Source of the DNA: Schistosoma mansoni
Taxonomy: Eukaryota > Platyhelminthes > Trematoda > Strigeidida > Schistosomatidae
Length of the DNA stretch: 64,000 bases
Assembly: GCF_000237925.1 (NCBI RefSeq)
Contig: NC_031502.1
Location: forward strand, 14,310,434-14,374,433
Direction of reading: 5' to 3'
The position numbers were made by a program, and so were the translations under genes. The number at the start of each line of letters is the position of its first letter. Within the stretch, counting starts at the first letter, position 1. Of the stretch, positions 1 to 12,184 are shown piece by piece. A model generated the notes under the pieces. It was not told where the DNA came from. It ran no database searches and saw only the letters and a list, made by a program, of their open reading frames with translations.

Positions 1-299
1 AAAAGAAAAAAAGAAAGGAGAAAGAAACAATTATCATAGTAGAATAATAATAAATCAGGTTCTGTGTAATTGAGAATCTTGAGTTGATTTTGAAGAAAGA
101 AAGGTAGAAAATAAGGGAAGAGAAGTGAAGGATACGCGAAATACGTGAATAATCTAATGAGCACGTTTGTGAACACAGAACAAGAATAATCGACTGTGTG
201 TGTGTCGCCAACTGAACAACAAAAAGAAAAGACAATAAAAGATTGTAAATAAATAAATAAGAACACTGCAGTATGATATGGTGGTAGAAAAAGTGTTTA

Positions 300-1275
300 T
301 GCAGTAATGGGTTGGAGTAATGCCATGAAAGTCTCAGTTAGGTGCAAAGGACAACCAAATATTAATATACATATGTATATACATAGTGAAGATGAAACGG
401 GTCTGAGTAGTTAATTTGAGTATAACACAAGATATTGTCTTAATTATAAACTTCCGATACTGAAGAGTTATGGTGGACATTTAGAAGGAAAAGGGAGAGG
501 AAAAGACTTTTAAGAAAATGAACACTTAGCGTTACGGTTCAAGCATGATAATATCGATCTCTGAAGTAAACCATCAGTTTAAAAATTATTATTTATTCCC
601 ATAAACGAATACATGTAAATTTATGTGATAGGATACCAAGTAAAACTTGATATTAGTATAAACCCTTGTGCAATAATAATTTAGAATGATGCTATGGATG
701 TCATAATGAATTGCAAAGGATAAACAGACATAAATTTCTACGGGTTATATATATGTAGCAAAGATCAAATGAATCTAAAAAGTTAATTTACTTAATAGTA
801 ACAGAAGATAATTTGTTTTTAGTTGTAGACTCTGAACGAAAAGAGTTATTTTGCAACTTACACGGGTTCATGTTCTGTTAGTCATGAATATCGCCAATAA
901 TCGATCAATCTAGGAAGATATTGCCGTCAGGTCTACCACGGGCCGGAAAAGTCTACTGACTAAGTGCCTGATCTAGCACCCAAGTGGATGATTGTTCGAG
1001 TGTGTTTTGGGGCAGTGCTTTTGTTCACAAAACTAACATTCCTACGATGTTCACTGAGCTTAAGCTATTCAGACATGAGGAAAAATAAAAGAATGAGTTG
1101 GCACACCAAAGTGTCATAATTAATTGAAAAGGATAGTCAAATATAAATTTCTATGTGTTATATATATGTGGTGAAGATAAAGTGAATCTGATAAGTTAAT
1201 ATATTTGATAGTTACATAAGATAATTTGTTTTTAGTTATCTATTTCGGATGTTTGGGATGAAAAGAAGGGACACA
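300..1275 (+). repeat. Degenerate tandem repeat, about three units
   Basis: Three stretches (about 330-480, 670-860 and 1100-1270) share an order of short blocks: a TATATATATGT-like block, then an AAGAT..AA.TGAATCT block, then AGTTAAT, then AAGATAATTTGTTTTTAGTT. The second and third units are clearly alike; the first is more diverged. Spacing is about 400 bp. The repeat lies directly beyond the 3' end of the minus-strand CR1-like fragment, so it could be that element's 3' untranslated region or a separate satellite-like repeat. No gene is seen in 1-1446. Confidence 0.4.
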
Positions 1276-1446
1276 TAGAGTGCCTAATGTGTCGAGCAAC
1301 CAATCATCATAATGATAATTATCACAAATATGAACATATGTGAACTTCAGATATTGAGATGGATAGAAAGAAAAGAAAATGAACGAGAAAAGATTCAACG
1401 GTTCCATTTTGCTTTTCAGTCAATTAGATAGATGACGGACCATGTT

Positions 1447-2420
1447 CGTATAAATCATTGTTATACACATTGATATTCAATAGATGACACAATCCACTTT
1501 GGGAAAGAAAATAATCAAGGAGACTTTGGAACCGGGTTGCAGTTTCACTGCAACGGATGTTCACTGGCAGCCTGTTCCACATGGTTGAGTAGCGAATAAC
1601 GAAAATATTCTAGCGTACGTTTGTGTGAGTTTTTGGAATCGCTAAAATATTTTCCTTATTGCGTAGATTGTGGGATGATATCATAGAATACAAAGGGGTG
1701 GATACCGAAAAGTAGAAAATATTGTGAATAAGCCGGTAGATAACGACAAGGTTCAATTTGATACTCTTGATCCAGAGAGGTTCTAATTTGAGTTGTTGAC
1801 ATCTTTGGTGATAGTCTTTGTCGTTGGAATACCCCAAAACGGCTTTGGTGAACCTTCTTTGCACACCTTCAATTTTAATCAGATCATTATGCCTGCAATT
1901 GCTGTAAAATAAAATACAATATTCAAGAATGGGTGGGATACATTTTCCGTATAATAATAATCTCGATTTAATATTATTGAAGTTTATCATTATGGATCTG
2001 ATGAACTTTCTAGCCTTGGATACTTGAGATGCAATGTATTCAGAAAAGTTCAAACTGTCGCTATATCTTAAACCCAAGTCACGAACAGTGTTGAGAGGTT
2101 TCAGTGTATGTTTGTGTATAGCCAGATTTATGTTAAGGCAACGGCCAATGTGAATAAATCCACTTTTGTCAACATTAAGTGGCAAATTCCACGAAATAGT
2201 CCATTCGTACAACTTGTTTATTTCTTCTTGGATTACTGTTGAAATATAGCTTTCTTTGGTGGGAGATGAGAATGAATAAACCACTTTTAGGTCGTCGGCA
2301 AATAGGAAAGGTTTACCATATTGAAAGAGGGGACACACGTCATTGATAAAAAGGAGAAAGAGTAATGGACCAATCAAACCTCTTAGTATAAGCTCACTTG
2401 TCACATTCACAGGTTTAGAG
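1447..2420 (-). mobile_element. CR1-like non-LTR retrotransposon, 3' fragment (reverse transcriptase C-terminal half)
   Basis: A 266-codon minus-strand frame (1610-2410) begins inside the reverse transcriptase domain. It has the block GLIGPLLFLLFINDV followed by FADDLKVVYSF, the FADD form of the catalytic YxDD motif. It then runs through the thumb-like segment typical of CR1/Jockey-type elements. The upstream part of the element is missing. Past the stop at 1610 the family similarity resumes in another frame (a segment like MWNRLPVNIR near 1530), so a frameshift has broken the C-terminus and the element runs on to about 1447. There is no endonuclease. It is a dead 5'-truncated copy. Confidence 0.75.
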
Positions 2421-3340
2421 TAGCAAGATCCAAAAATATCTGAGGCACACCAACTTCCTACTAATGAGTATCCCTTCTTCTGCTGGTAGAAGAAGGCAGG
2501 TTAGTAATGAATATGTATTTCTTTAGATCATTGATGATCAAACGGATTGCAAGGTTATCTTCGCATGCACAAAACGATTTTTAACGTTCTGTGTAAAGCA
2601 GTAGAAAATATAATATCTCTACAAAATAAAGTCGTGACTAAAGTTTAGAGCTATAATATTCTGATATTTACTTTGATGTTTGCAGTGAACTCTTGACCAG
2701 CCACCCTAAGTCGTTACAAACTCATGTAAGCGACCTGGTCTGCAATAAGTGGTGTCAGCAACTCTGAAAAAGCAGTTCTGAAACGGATGTACAAAGAAAG
2801 AATCTCAGTGAAGTAAAGAAGAAGGACTTCGACAACGTTGGTATTGATGAAACACTTCCTGACACTAATGAGAATGTGTTGAAACTCAGCACTGTCATAA
2901 CATTTACAGCGTTAAACTCTTTCAGTTAACCTTTTTAGCCCAGAAAATACCCTCTAAATGCAACTGTGGGCGACTGGACCTCCTTCAATAGAGCTAAAAT
3001 AAGACAGCGTTACATTATCAAAAGGCTGAACAGCCCAAGTCTTGTAGAAGAATCAGCTAGTGAATATTCTATGCAATCTACTCTTAAAATTGTGCAACCA
3101 GCCAACAAGGAGCATGAGGATCCGAAATGTAACCCAACTTCTCAACTCAAAGGACCCTAACACCAACCAATCCGAAAACCTGTAAAATAGGTTATGACTA
3201 GAGATTATACCTTCATAATCATGAAACGTAATGACAGCTCTGATCTTCTCGGTCGGTTACCAACTGGAGTCCACATGCATCCGAAGAGGCTGGTCTAGTT
3301 CATTATTAGTACTATTATAATAGTAGACCCAATCCTAAAG
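2421..3340. other. Unassigned stretch between retroelement fragments
   Basis: No gene is recognised. A short open frame at 2966-3160 (64 codons) has no recognisable family. The 2690-2960 sequence reads like a decayed coding stretch and may be an upstream part of the plus-strand CR1-like element at 3880-6610, but I cannot show this. Confidence 0.3.
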
Positions 3341-3349
3341 TTGTGGATT

Positions 3350-3680
3350 TGTCATGATGCAAAAACCTAATCTATGGGATCCTACGTGAAATTCACATCG
3401 TCGTCTATTCTAACTCGCCGTATCGTAACAATCAGTAATGCAATGTTTATCGTTTCTAAAGAACAAATTTGGGATGGATATAAATGAGGGATAAGTTATA
3501 CCAGGATGACCATTCCTGAAAGGGTGAGCCATGCCATCCGATTAATTTAATTAATTGTCCGCACGTTCACCATTTGTGACCTTCTCCTAGTGTTATGTGT
3601 TGAGAGTGAATCTTCTCAGTAATGATATATTCAGTTTCGGAGACCGTGTGGCTAGGGACTAGTAACACTACAAAACAATA
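3350..3680 (+). repeat. LTR-like interspersed repeat, copy 1
   Basis: This 330-bp block is homologous over its length to 7227-7556. Shared blocks include TCATGATG near the left end, AACCTAATCTATGGGATC, GTGAGCCATGCCA-like sequence, TCTTCTCAGTAAT and an end resembling ACACTACA. The TG start, CA end and length suggest a solo long terminal repeat. The length is close to the LTR length I recall for the schistosome element Boudicca (about 328 bp), but I could not compare sequences. No target-site duplication is visible, so it is old or my ends are off. Confidence 0.45.
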
Positions 3681-3879
3681 TGATACAAGGATCAAGCACG
3701 AACGCAAATTGACGGTGACTATTCCACTTGTGAGATAAAGGGAAATACTGAGGAGGGACAGAGGCTGACAACTCGGAAAACCCTGTGTATGTATGTCGCC
3801 TGTTTACTCACATAAGGCCCTTTGAAATAAACAGGACGATGAAGCTCACGTGTTTCAAATAGAAAGCATAAACTGCTTA

Positions 3880-6610
3880 TATACGAACACTGTGAATTTA
3901 TCCAATAAAGTGGGTGGGCTGCATGAACTATGTAATGCTAATGATACTCATCTGATAGGAATATCCGAAACATAGCATCTCAGCTTGCAGACTGGGAGCT
4001 AGCAATACCCGACATGTCTTTGTTTTGTAACCGGCGAAAAACAAGAATGGAGAGTGAAGCATCTCTGTAATTTCTATCAGGCATGGTAGCATATCGATTG
4101 TACACTCAAGATTTTATCAATATTGATAAATTTGTATGGTGCCCCATAAGATTATCTAGCTCTTCGAGGCGTCTGCTTGGAGTCATCTGCAAGAAGCTCA
4201 CTGTTGGCACCGAGTACGACGATCGTTCACTGGAGGGACTATCACGCTCTATTCACCTTGAATACATTCATATCCTAATTCTAGGAGACTTCAATCTTCC
4301 TAAAGTCAGATTCACTGAGCACACATACAAATAAACTCAAGCTCTGTTCTTCATTCTCACTAAGGATCTAAGGTTATTCGAAAATGCTAATTTTACAACT
4401 CGCTGGAGAAATAGTCAGACGCTGTCACGTTTACACTGCGTATTTACAAACGAGGAACTCCTAATGACAACCTACAATCCTGGCTCCCCTGAGAAAAGTT
4501 GATCATACCTTCATATCATTTAATTTTATCAGCAAAGTGGAGTTAAAACATCCTCCTAACAACAAGCGTTAGAATTTCGAACGGTTGGATATGTCAGCTT
4601 CACAGCCCGATTCACGGCAGGTGGACTGAAAAGCCCACCCTCAACTTGATGTGGGCGTTCTTTGGGACTTCTCACTGCACACGGTCTTATGTGCTGCAAA
4701 TAAATCTGTCCTCAAACGGTCTTCAAAAATTACGAAAAGCTCACAGTCGTAAAGAATTTCACTCTTTGAATGCTAAAATGTAAAAGTCACTACTGGGCGG
4801 AATATAAATGAACCAGGGACAAAAGCATTTATTGGTAATTCAAACAAGCAGGGAACCAAAGTAAAAGAGCAATACTAGAATACAGGCTTCCCTATCAGAT
4901 AGAGCCAATTAAACAATTCGTTTCCGATCCGAAAAGCTTATTCTGTCATGTGGATTCTCTCCGACGAGCCTAAACCGGAGTTTCCCGATCGTTAGGTCCT
5001 AATGGCCCAATCAACAAAGACGGTGACGTCACTGACATATTAATAGAAAAGTGTTTTCAGACATCTCAGACCAACTTATATTGACGAGAGCCCAGAAGTG
5101 AACCTGAACCGCGACTTAGTTTATCAGAAGCTGCAGCACTTAAACAAGGACACTTCTCCCGGCCCGGATATGGTCCATTCTGCTATATTAGGGAAAGCAG
5201 CTTCAATTTTGGAAACGCCACATAGCGTGTTCTTACATCCGCCAAGCCGAGACACAGTATCAGAAAATTAGAAGCTGGCTAATATTACACAAATTTTCAA
5301 AGAAAGACTACGCAGTGAATCTTCAAGCTACAGGCCGGTAGCATTTCTCTCAATACCCTCAAAATTATGTAGTCTCTGATGTACGACGATTCACATGGCT
5401 AAGTGTTCTCTATGAACTTCATATACCTAAGCAACACGGTTTCATGAAGAACCACTCATGTCAACCAAGCCACTGACTGCGGTGGATCTATGGGCAACCA
5501 CCATTGATCGCAAGGGGATGGTTTATGTCATACATCTTGACTTCTCAAAAGTTCTTGATAGCGTCAGTACCATGTATCTCATGAATAATATTGAACGATC
5601 AGGTACCTAGTTACCGCTTACAGATTGGTTTACTTCATACCCAAATAATCAGCTCTGTAAGGTTAGGGCAAACTTAACATTTTTTCAGTTTAATGAATTT
5701 CCTAGTGAGGTCCCTCAGGGTTCACTACTAGAACCTCTTCTTTTCATAATCTACTTAAACAACCGTCTGATTTACTGCTTTATGCTGTTGATATGAAACT
5801 CTGGGGTGAAATTCGCAACCAAGATGATAAGCTGGCACTTTAGGAGGATCCTAATTGACTTCAAAGTCGGAAGAATAACAATGGGCTTATCCTTAACAAC
5901 TCAAAGTGTAAAGTAGTCCATCCGAGACATTTTGCAGACTACGCATACAACTGAAGTTACTCCTCTTTAAAGGTATGTAAAGTTTAAAAATATCCAGAAT
6001 TGTTGGCACCCTATAGTTTAGATTCTTGCGCTAGCTGCAAAAAAATGCTTTCCAAGCGAACCTAGCACCGGTAACGTTAAGGGGCATTTATTCCCGGTTC
6101 CAAGTAAAACCTTTCCACATAATCTTTGACATTTTTGTTTGACCCCATTGAGAGTATGGAAAAATAGTATTTCCTCCCTCACTCCGAAGGGAATAGGATA
6201 CATTGGAACGTATCTGACGGTCAGCCGCGAAATCCGTCCGAGAACTCAAATTTAAACCTTGTGAAGAGCGCCTGAAGTCACTGAACCTTTATCTAAAAGA
6301 GTATAGGTGTCTTAGAAATAATCTAATAACTTACAGCATCCTGAATACTCCTGAGTGTCCCCTTAAATATCTACTTAAGCCCAGTCCCAACGTAATCCTT
6401 GAGGGAAACACCCAGAAACTGGAGACGCAACATTTCAAAATGAACTGTAGGCACACCTTCTACTCCTTGAGAGTAGACCAATGCCGGAATTCGATTTCGA
6501 CTGAGCTAGTGCTGGGAACTTCCCAGGTGTCTTTTAAGAGAAAAATATACCTAAATTCCTATTTGGTGTCGTTGGCGATCCGCTGCTACTAGATACTGAA
6601 GCTCGTCGAA
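3880..6610 (+). pseudogene. Decayed CR1-like non-LTR retrotransposon (endonuclease plus reverse transcriptase)
   Basis: In pieces from several frames the plus strand shows the family order. An endonuclease start lies near 3895 (NLSNKVGGLHEL, then IGISET) and the endonuclease GDFNLPKV block near 4290. Finger blocks of reverse transcriptase lie near 5150-5340 (ending SSSYRPVAFLS). VIHLDFSKVLDSV follows at about 5530 and EVPQGSLLEPLLFIIYLN at about 5705. A C-terminal FYSLRVDQCRNSIS block lies near 6460. Stops and frameshifts are frequent, so no long frame survives. All domains of a CR1/Jockey-type second ORF are represented, so this is an old near-full-length copy rather than a fragment. No target duplication or tail was found. 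Confidence 0.7.
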
Positions 6611-7226
6611 CGTAAGATTCTTTCAACCCATCCACATCCGACTGAATGTATCCATAAAGAGACGGCGATCAACTTACCTTGTTAAGTCAGTGATTTTTAT
6701 ATTGTTACTATTATGATTATTTCATCACGTTTTATTTTTCCATTTTATATACTAGGCTGAATCTAGTTCAGTGTACGCCAAAATCATTCCTTCATTCATC
6801 GGTCTCCACTCACTTACTTCCCCATTCTTATGTAAACTCTCCGAATCCTGATTAATTATTACGTCACGTCAGACTCTAATTCTAGTGATCTTATGTAAAC
6901 TGATCGAAACCTCTATAATTATCACACAATCTAACTGTTTCCAACATTTTCAAACCCTCTTCCAGAAAGGGATATAGTATGGTCTATTTCGGTATTATTA
7001 CATCTATGTTTGTTACTACAATAAATAAGCCTAATTGCTACTTCCAAGTTTTGCCCTCTTCCGTTATTGAAGCATGGTATGTCGATTCACTTGTAACATA
7101 CGAATCCAAAAATAGCAATAGAACCAAACTCCAATTAATACACCAATGTTTGTTCGCAAATTACAGATAACCGACCCAATATATCGTCCTTGAGTTTTTT
7201 AGGTTCCTGAAAATATTCTAGATATG
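6611..7226. other. No gene seen
   Basis: AT-rich sequence with a 63-codon chance frame at 6979-7170. I see no domain, RNA gene or repeat that I can name. Confidence 0.4.
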
Positions 7227-7556
7227 TCATGATGTGGGAACCTAATCTATGGGATCTTACATGTAACTCGCATCATTGTATGGACTGAGTCGTCCTATGT
7301 TAAGAATCAGCAATATGATGTCAAATACTTCAAAAGAACACATTTAGGCTGGGTAAAAGGTAATACAAGATGCAATAGGTTTTAAATAGGGTGGCCACAC
7401 CTGCATGGTTGAGCCATGCCAACTTGATTGTTTTCGCGTTCACCATTACCGACCTGCTCTAAGTGTTACATGTTGAATGTCAGTCTTCTCAGTAATTATA
7501 TGTTCAGCTTTGAGTATCGTGTGGTTAGGCACCAATACCATTACATGTAATATCCT
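7227..7556 (+). repeat. LTR-like interspersed repeat, copy 2
   Basis: Second copy of the repeat at 3350-3680, in the same orientation and of about the same length, beginning TGTCATGATG and ending near ACCATTACA. A third, partial match to its right end (GAGTATCGTGTG, then ACCAATACCA) lies near 61675-61715. Three dispersed copies support a genuine repeat family. Confidence 0.5.
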
Positions 7557-7579
7557 AAAGGAAGTACAGAGAAAAGTAA

Positions 7580-7960
7580 TAATGTGAATCAAAAGATTAT
7601 AAGACAGATCCTATGAAGATGAACATCGCCGCCTAGGTTTATGTTGCTAGTTTACAGGCGAAAACAAGGCGAAATAATAGCGATGTACAAAGTAGTAGAT
7701 ACCCAAGGCCACTCCGGAAACACTCTACCTTAAACGCAACACTACACCTCCCGAAGCAACTCGCGGCGGATTTTACCCTGAAGATTCAACACACAAGCTA
7801 CTTTATTTTTCGAACCAAATCTGCAATGCTCTACCTGTCGGTGTGATGACAAACCGCTCTGTGTTGACCCTTATAGAAAATCTACCAATAACCTGCACAA
7901 CCCTGGCTTACCATTCTTCCCTGGTAACAGGCACTTTCGATGTCTATCTTGTAGCCTGTA
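7580..7960 (+). pseudogene. CR1-like reverse transcriptase C-terminal relic
   Basis: The plus strand reads through a YEDEHRRLGL-type block, an AMYKVV block and a LLYFSNQICNALPVGV block. This is the standard C-terminal order of CR1-like ORF2 proteins and is homologous to the same part of the element at 3880-6610. Stops and a frameshift interrupt it. It abuts the LTR-like repeat at 7227-7556. The following 200 bp up to the Ty3/gypsy insertion show nothing recognisable. Confidence 0.55.
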
Positions 7961-8175
7961 ATTATTTCTATCACTATTTTCATCTTTATTATTATTAATG
8001 CTGAGGATTTCAATTCATACAATCTTCATTTATTTGATACTATTACATTTTGCTTTGCCTGTGCTTTTTGCTCAATCACTTTATTGACTCATTTTGTCCA
8101 TTTTCTATGCGCTCTTCTGAACTCTAACTTCTGATATTTCATATTATTACCAGTCGATTTCCTAACCACTAATGT

Positions 8176-8501
8176 TGATGATGCAACGGATATTCTAGTT
8201 TTACAACTGGATACCAGTAGCACCTTCTATGTTCGATCGTTCCCAGTCAGATAGAAATCAGAAGTCAGACGAGAAGAGGCAGGAAAGATATATTTGATTC
8301 GTTACCAATATATCGAGGACCTTTTCTATAAGCTGGCTAATGAAACGTAGGAGCTGTGTCCCACGCTGTGTTGAAACGTGATCTGGTGCGGATGCATGAC
8401 CGAAAGCCTTCAGCTAAACAAGTCCACTTAAACAACGTGGTCAGCATCCAATGTCGAACACTTAATGAGCTATTGATTTTGGGGAATTATTTACAGCTAC
8501 A
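8176..8501 (-). repeat. 3' LTR of the Ty3/gypsy element
   Basis: 326-bp direct repeat matching 13170-13496, starting TGATGATGCAAC and ending CAGCTACA as read on the plus strand. It is the 3' LTR because gag and pol run right to left. The ATGT duplication sits immediately to its left. Confidence 0.92.
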
Positions 8502-9148
8502 GATCACTCCCCCCCTAGTGAGGTAGTGATGCCCCTAAGACGTGACCAGCCAGAAGTTTAAACCCAACGAGTTTGTCGTTGGTAAACACTCTTCTGATAG
8601 CTTGCTTCGTTTAGCAGCGTCTGGTCGTCTTTCCTTAAACTATGGGACCAAAATGTACAACGTAGCAATAAAGAAATATAGTACAATGAAAATTTCGGTT
8701 CCTTGCGAAACTTCGTCGTTCTTTTCCAGCCGTCCTGGAAAAGAGGAAAAATAAAACGTGTGAGTGCATGTCGAAAATACACTCGTACTTGCGTAAGGAC
8801 ACAAGATGAGCGGAAAAAAATAAACTGATACACTTACAAACAGCGTAAAAGCGATCGGAAAAAAAGGTTTTCTTTTGGTTTTTTTCAATATATAAATATA
8901 TATATATACGCTCAAAAAAATGTTTTGTTTTTTTTTTGTTTTTTTTTATATAAATAAAAAAATGAGCATATTAAAAAAAAATTTATAATAAACTTTGAAA
9001 GGGTAATTCAAGATAAAGCTTATGTCCTACGTGCAATATTCGTTAAGATGTTCTGGAAATCTTACTCGTCTTCCAGAACGCGTTGTTTTAGGTTTTTCTA
9101 TCGAAGTTGACGAAGTATCAAGTTGTGTGTCGGTTGTCGTGTAGGGTA
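8502..9148 (-). other. 3' untranslated part of the Ty3/gypsy element
   Basis: Between the pol stop and the 3' LTR there are about 650 bp without a convincing gene. It includes a long low-complexity T/A stretch (about 8865-8990, runs of T with ATATAT blocks) and, at the LTR edge, the polypurine tract. Short overlapping frames on both strands have no recognisable domain and look like chance. Confidence 0.6.
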
Positions 9149-12100
9149 CTACGAGTGTAGTAGCTGTGTCGTTTGCTTGTACCGAAGAAAATCGACGTAG
9201 CTAGGGTTTCCTTCTAGGTACGCAGCTTTGAGTCGATCGATACTGATGCTATCTTTCGTACCGTTCTTATCGACTACATAGTACTTAGGTTCGCGTTGAA
9301 GAACTTTGAAGGGTCCTTCGTATGCTGATTCGAGGGGTCGTCGATGTGAGTCTCGACGAACGAAGACATGTGTACTATGTCGTAATTCGGGTTGAACGAA
9401 AACATCAGTTGATTGAGGTCGAGTGTGAGCAGGTTTAACTGAACTCATTGCGTTTGTAAGCCTACTCGTGTAAGAGTTTAGATCCATGTTCAATGAAGAA
9501 GCTGAAGGATCCACGAATTCTCCTGGGAGTCGGAGTGTCGTTCCGTAAACGAGTTGAGATGCCGTGTATCCAATGTCAGCTTTCACTGCATTGCGGATAC
9601 CTAGCAAGACGAGTGGAAGAGCGCCTGTCCACTGTGAAACGTTTGAAGCTGATAATGAAGCTTTTAGTTGTCGATGAAAACGTTCTACCAACCCGTTTGC
9701 TTGTGGGTGGTAGGCGGTCGTTCGGAAGCGCGTGATTCCTAAAAGTGAGGTTAGACAACGGAAAAGTCCAGATTCGAACTGGCGTCCGCGGTCTGTAGTG
9801 ATTGTGGAAGGGCAGCCGAAACTTGCTACCCATCGTTTGACGAAAGCGCGGGCCACGGTTTCAGCAGTAATGTCCTTAATCGGTACTGCTTCTGGCCATC
9901 GAGTAAAACGGTCCACGCATGTTAGGAGATATGAGTATCCGTTCGAGTCGGGTAAGGGGCCTACCAAATCTATATGGACGTGGTCGAAACGAGCGTCAGG
10001 GGTTTTGAAAGAGCCTAAGGGACATTTGTTGTGTCTTACGACCTTAGCTTTCTGACAGCTAACACAGGAGCGTGCCCACTCCCTCACGTCCTTATTCATA
10101 CCAGGCCAGCAAAAGCGTTCGGCTATAACTTTGACTGTTGCACGAGCATCTGGATGAGAAAGATTGTGCAACGTATTGAAGACGTTGCGGCGATAATGTT
10201 TTGGTACTATTGGACGATCCCTACCTGTAGATGTGTCACAGAGTAAGGTTTCCTTACCTGTTCCCATCTGCCTAACACTTAGTTTAAGAGTTGTCGAGGA
10301 TAACTCATGCTGAAGATCAATGTCTTCTTTTTGAAGCTGAGCGAGTTTAAGAAGGTCGATTCCTTGGAAACTGTTCAAGGAGCTAATTCGAGACAAGGCG
10401 TCTGCGACTACATTGTTTGCTCCAGAAATATGTTGTATGTCTGAAGTAAACTGCGAAATGTAGTCGAGTTGTCGAGACTCTCGTGGTGAGTACTTGTCTG
10501 AAGATGAATTTAAAGAGAAGGTAAGAGGTTTGTGATCGGTAAAAAGTGTGAATTCTCTTCCTTCGATGGAATGTTGGAAATGCCGTACAGCACAATACAT
10601 AGCTAGGAGTTCCCTACCGAAAGTGCTGTACCTAGATTCCGCGTCTAGCAACCGTCTCGAGAAAAATCCCAAAGTTTGCCAAGAGTTGTTAACCCATTGT
10701 TGTAAAACTCCTCCGATTGCTGAGTCGGATGCGTCTACTGCGATACTAATGGGCGCTTGAGTGTCCTGATGAGCAAGCAAGGTTGCTTTAGCGATGTGTT
10801 CCTTAACTGTGGAGAATGCTTTACGGGCTATGTCGTCTAAACTAATTGATTTCGCATTTCCACGAAGCTGATCGGTTAACGGTTTCATTAGGGATGCGCA
10901 CTTGGGTATGAACCGTCTATAGTAACTCACGAGTCCGTTGAAAGTTCGTAAGTGCTTGATCGTGGTCGGTTCTGGGTAATCCAGAATGGCCGCCACTTTG
11001 CTCCTAAGTGGTCGGATGCCTTGAGCATCAATAGTGTGTCCTAAGAAGTCTAAGCAGTTAGTTCCGATTTGAGATTTCTGAATGTTGACAGTAATGCCAT
11101 GCCTTTGGAGTCGATCGAAAACAATGTCCAGATGCTTGAGATGTGATTCTCTGTCCGAACTTGCTATTAGACAGTGATCAACGTACGCATGTACGAAGTT
11201 GAGACCTCGGAAGACGTCGTCTATAAACCTTTGGAAGGTTTGAGCCGCGTTTCTTAAACCAAAAGGCATTCGTAGAAATTCGTAAAGACCGAAGGGAGTG
11301 ACGATGGCGGTTTTAGGAATGTCGTCAGTTGCCATCGGGATTTGGTTATAAGCTTTAACCAAGTCGATTTTCCAAAAGACAGTTGTACCTTTCAAAGTAG
11401 CTGTCAAATCGTGAATATGAGGCAGCGGGTAACGATCGGGAATGGTTTTAGCATTCAGACGCCGATAATCACCAGTTGGCCGCCAATCATTGCTGTCCTT
11501 TTTAGGGACCATGTGCAATGAGGATGCCCATGGACTATTCGATGGTCGAATTATTCCTAGGTCCATCATGTGGTTGAATTCGTTTTTAGCTAACCTAAGC
11601 TTTTCGGGAGCGAGTCGACGGGCTTTCGAAAATACAGGTGGTCCTGTAGTCGAGATGTGATGTGTAACATTGCTGGTTACACAAGGTAATTTCGATTGCG
11701 ATTGGTATATCCCGGGGTATTTGTCGAGTACTGCTTGGTACAAGGGGTCTATGGCGTGCTTAATCGTGACTGGGGATAACCTGCAACCAGAACAAGGAGT
11801 TACGCAAACGGACAACTTAGTGTTTCCGTCTATTAACCTTCGTGAGCGTGTGTCGATGGGTAGATTGTGGTGTTGTAACAGGTCTATACCAATGATTGGC
11901 ATAGAGACATCTGCAACCACGAAAATCCAGTGTATGGGTTTGCGTAAACCCACGTTAAGGTAGACGTACCTTTTACCGTAAGTAGCGATCGGCTTTCCGT
12001 TTGCCGCCTGTAAACTTAAAACAGACTCGCGAAGTCTGTCGTCGAGATTTGCTGGAAGAACGCTAACTTCTGCGCCAGTGTCGACGAGGTAGCGAACTTT

Positions 12101-12184
12101 CGTAGTCACATCCGTGACATATAAGAGACGGCTGTGTTCGCCGGCTACGGTTGCCGTTAACGCGTGCCGGCTGGGAAGTTTCCC
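9149..12184 (-). CDS. pol: Ty3/gypsy Pol polyprotein (protease, reverse transcriptase, RNase H, integrase), altered RT active site
   Basis: A continuous frame of about 1010 codons that opens at 12190 and overlaps the end of gag; expression probably needs the -1 frameshift at 12178-12184 rather than its own start codon. Order: aspartic protease with [13 protein letters not shown]; reverse transcriptase with [17 protein letters not shown] and [13 protein letters not shown]; RNase H with [18 protein letters not shown] and FTDHKPL; and integrase with an H-H-C-C finger (HNLSH then CVSC), a first acidic residue in [19 protein letters not shown] and NGLVERF as the D,D,E core. Most catalytic residues are present. 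The exception is the polymerase motif, which reads Y-V-D-H at 11174-11185, with His where the family has the second Asp. With that change the encoded polymerase is expected to be inactive, although the rest of the frame is open. It lies 650 bp upstream of the 3' LTR. Confidence 0.93.
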   Translation of the reverse strand, partial: GKLPSRHALTATVAGEHSRLLYVTDVTTKVRYLVDTGAEVSVLPANLDDRLRESVLSLQAANGKPIATYGKRYVYLNVGLRKPIHWIFVVADVSMPIIGIDLLQHHNLPIDTRSRRLIDGNTKLSVCVTPCSGCRLSPVTIKHAIDPLYQAVLDKYPGIYQSQSKLPCVTSNVTHHISTTGPPVFSKARRLAPEKLRLAKNEFNHMMDLGIIRPSNSPWASSLHMVPKKDSNDWRPTGDYRRLNAKTIPDRYPLPHIHDLTATLKGTTVFWKIDLVKAYNQIPMATDDIPKTAIVTPFGLYEFLRMPFGLRNAAQTFQRFIDDVFRGLNFVHAYVDHCLIASSDRESHLKHLDIVFDRLQRHGITVNIQKSQIGTNCLDFLGHTIDAQGIRPLRSKVAAILDYPEPTTIKHLRTFNGLVSYYRRFIPKCASLMKPLTDQLRGNAKSISLDDIARKAFSTVKEHIAKATLLAHQDTQAPISIAVDASDSAIGGVLQQWVNNSWQTLGFFSRRLLDAESRYSTFGRELLAMYCAVRHFQHSIEGREFTLFTDHKPLTFSLNSSSDKYSPRESRQLDYISQFTSDIQHISGANNVVADALSRISSLNSFQGIDLLKLAQLQKEDIDLQHELSSTTLKLSVRQMGTGKETLLCDTSTGRDRPIVPKHYRRNVFNTLHNLSHPDARATVKVIAERFCWPGMNKDVREWARSCVSCQKAKVVRHNKCPLGSFKTPDARFDHVHIDLVGPLPDSNGYSYLLTCVDRFTRWPEAVPIKDITAETVARAFVKRWVASFGCPSTITTDRGRQFESGLFRCLTSLLGITRFRTTAYHPQANGLVERFHRQLKASLSASNVSQWTGALPLVLLGIRNAVKADIGYTASQLVYGTTLRLPGEFVDPSASSLNMDLNSYTSRLTNAMSSVKPAHTRPQSTDVFVQPELRHSTHVFVRRDSHRRPLESAYEGPFKVLQREPKYYVVDKNGTKDSISIDRLKAAYLEGNPSYVDFLRYKQTTQLLHS

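Noticed and set aside
2966-3160. A 64-codon frame as a small gene
   Set aside because: No domain, no splice context, and it lies amid retroelement debris.
8542-8915. Three overlapping frames on both strands near the 3' LTR
   Set aside because: They lie in the 3' untranslated part of the Ty3/gypsy element, overlap each other and show no domain; no envelope-like gene is present.
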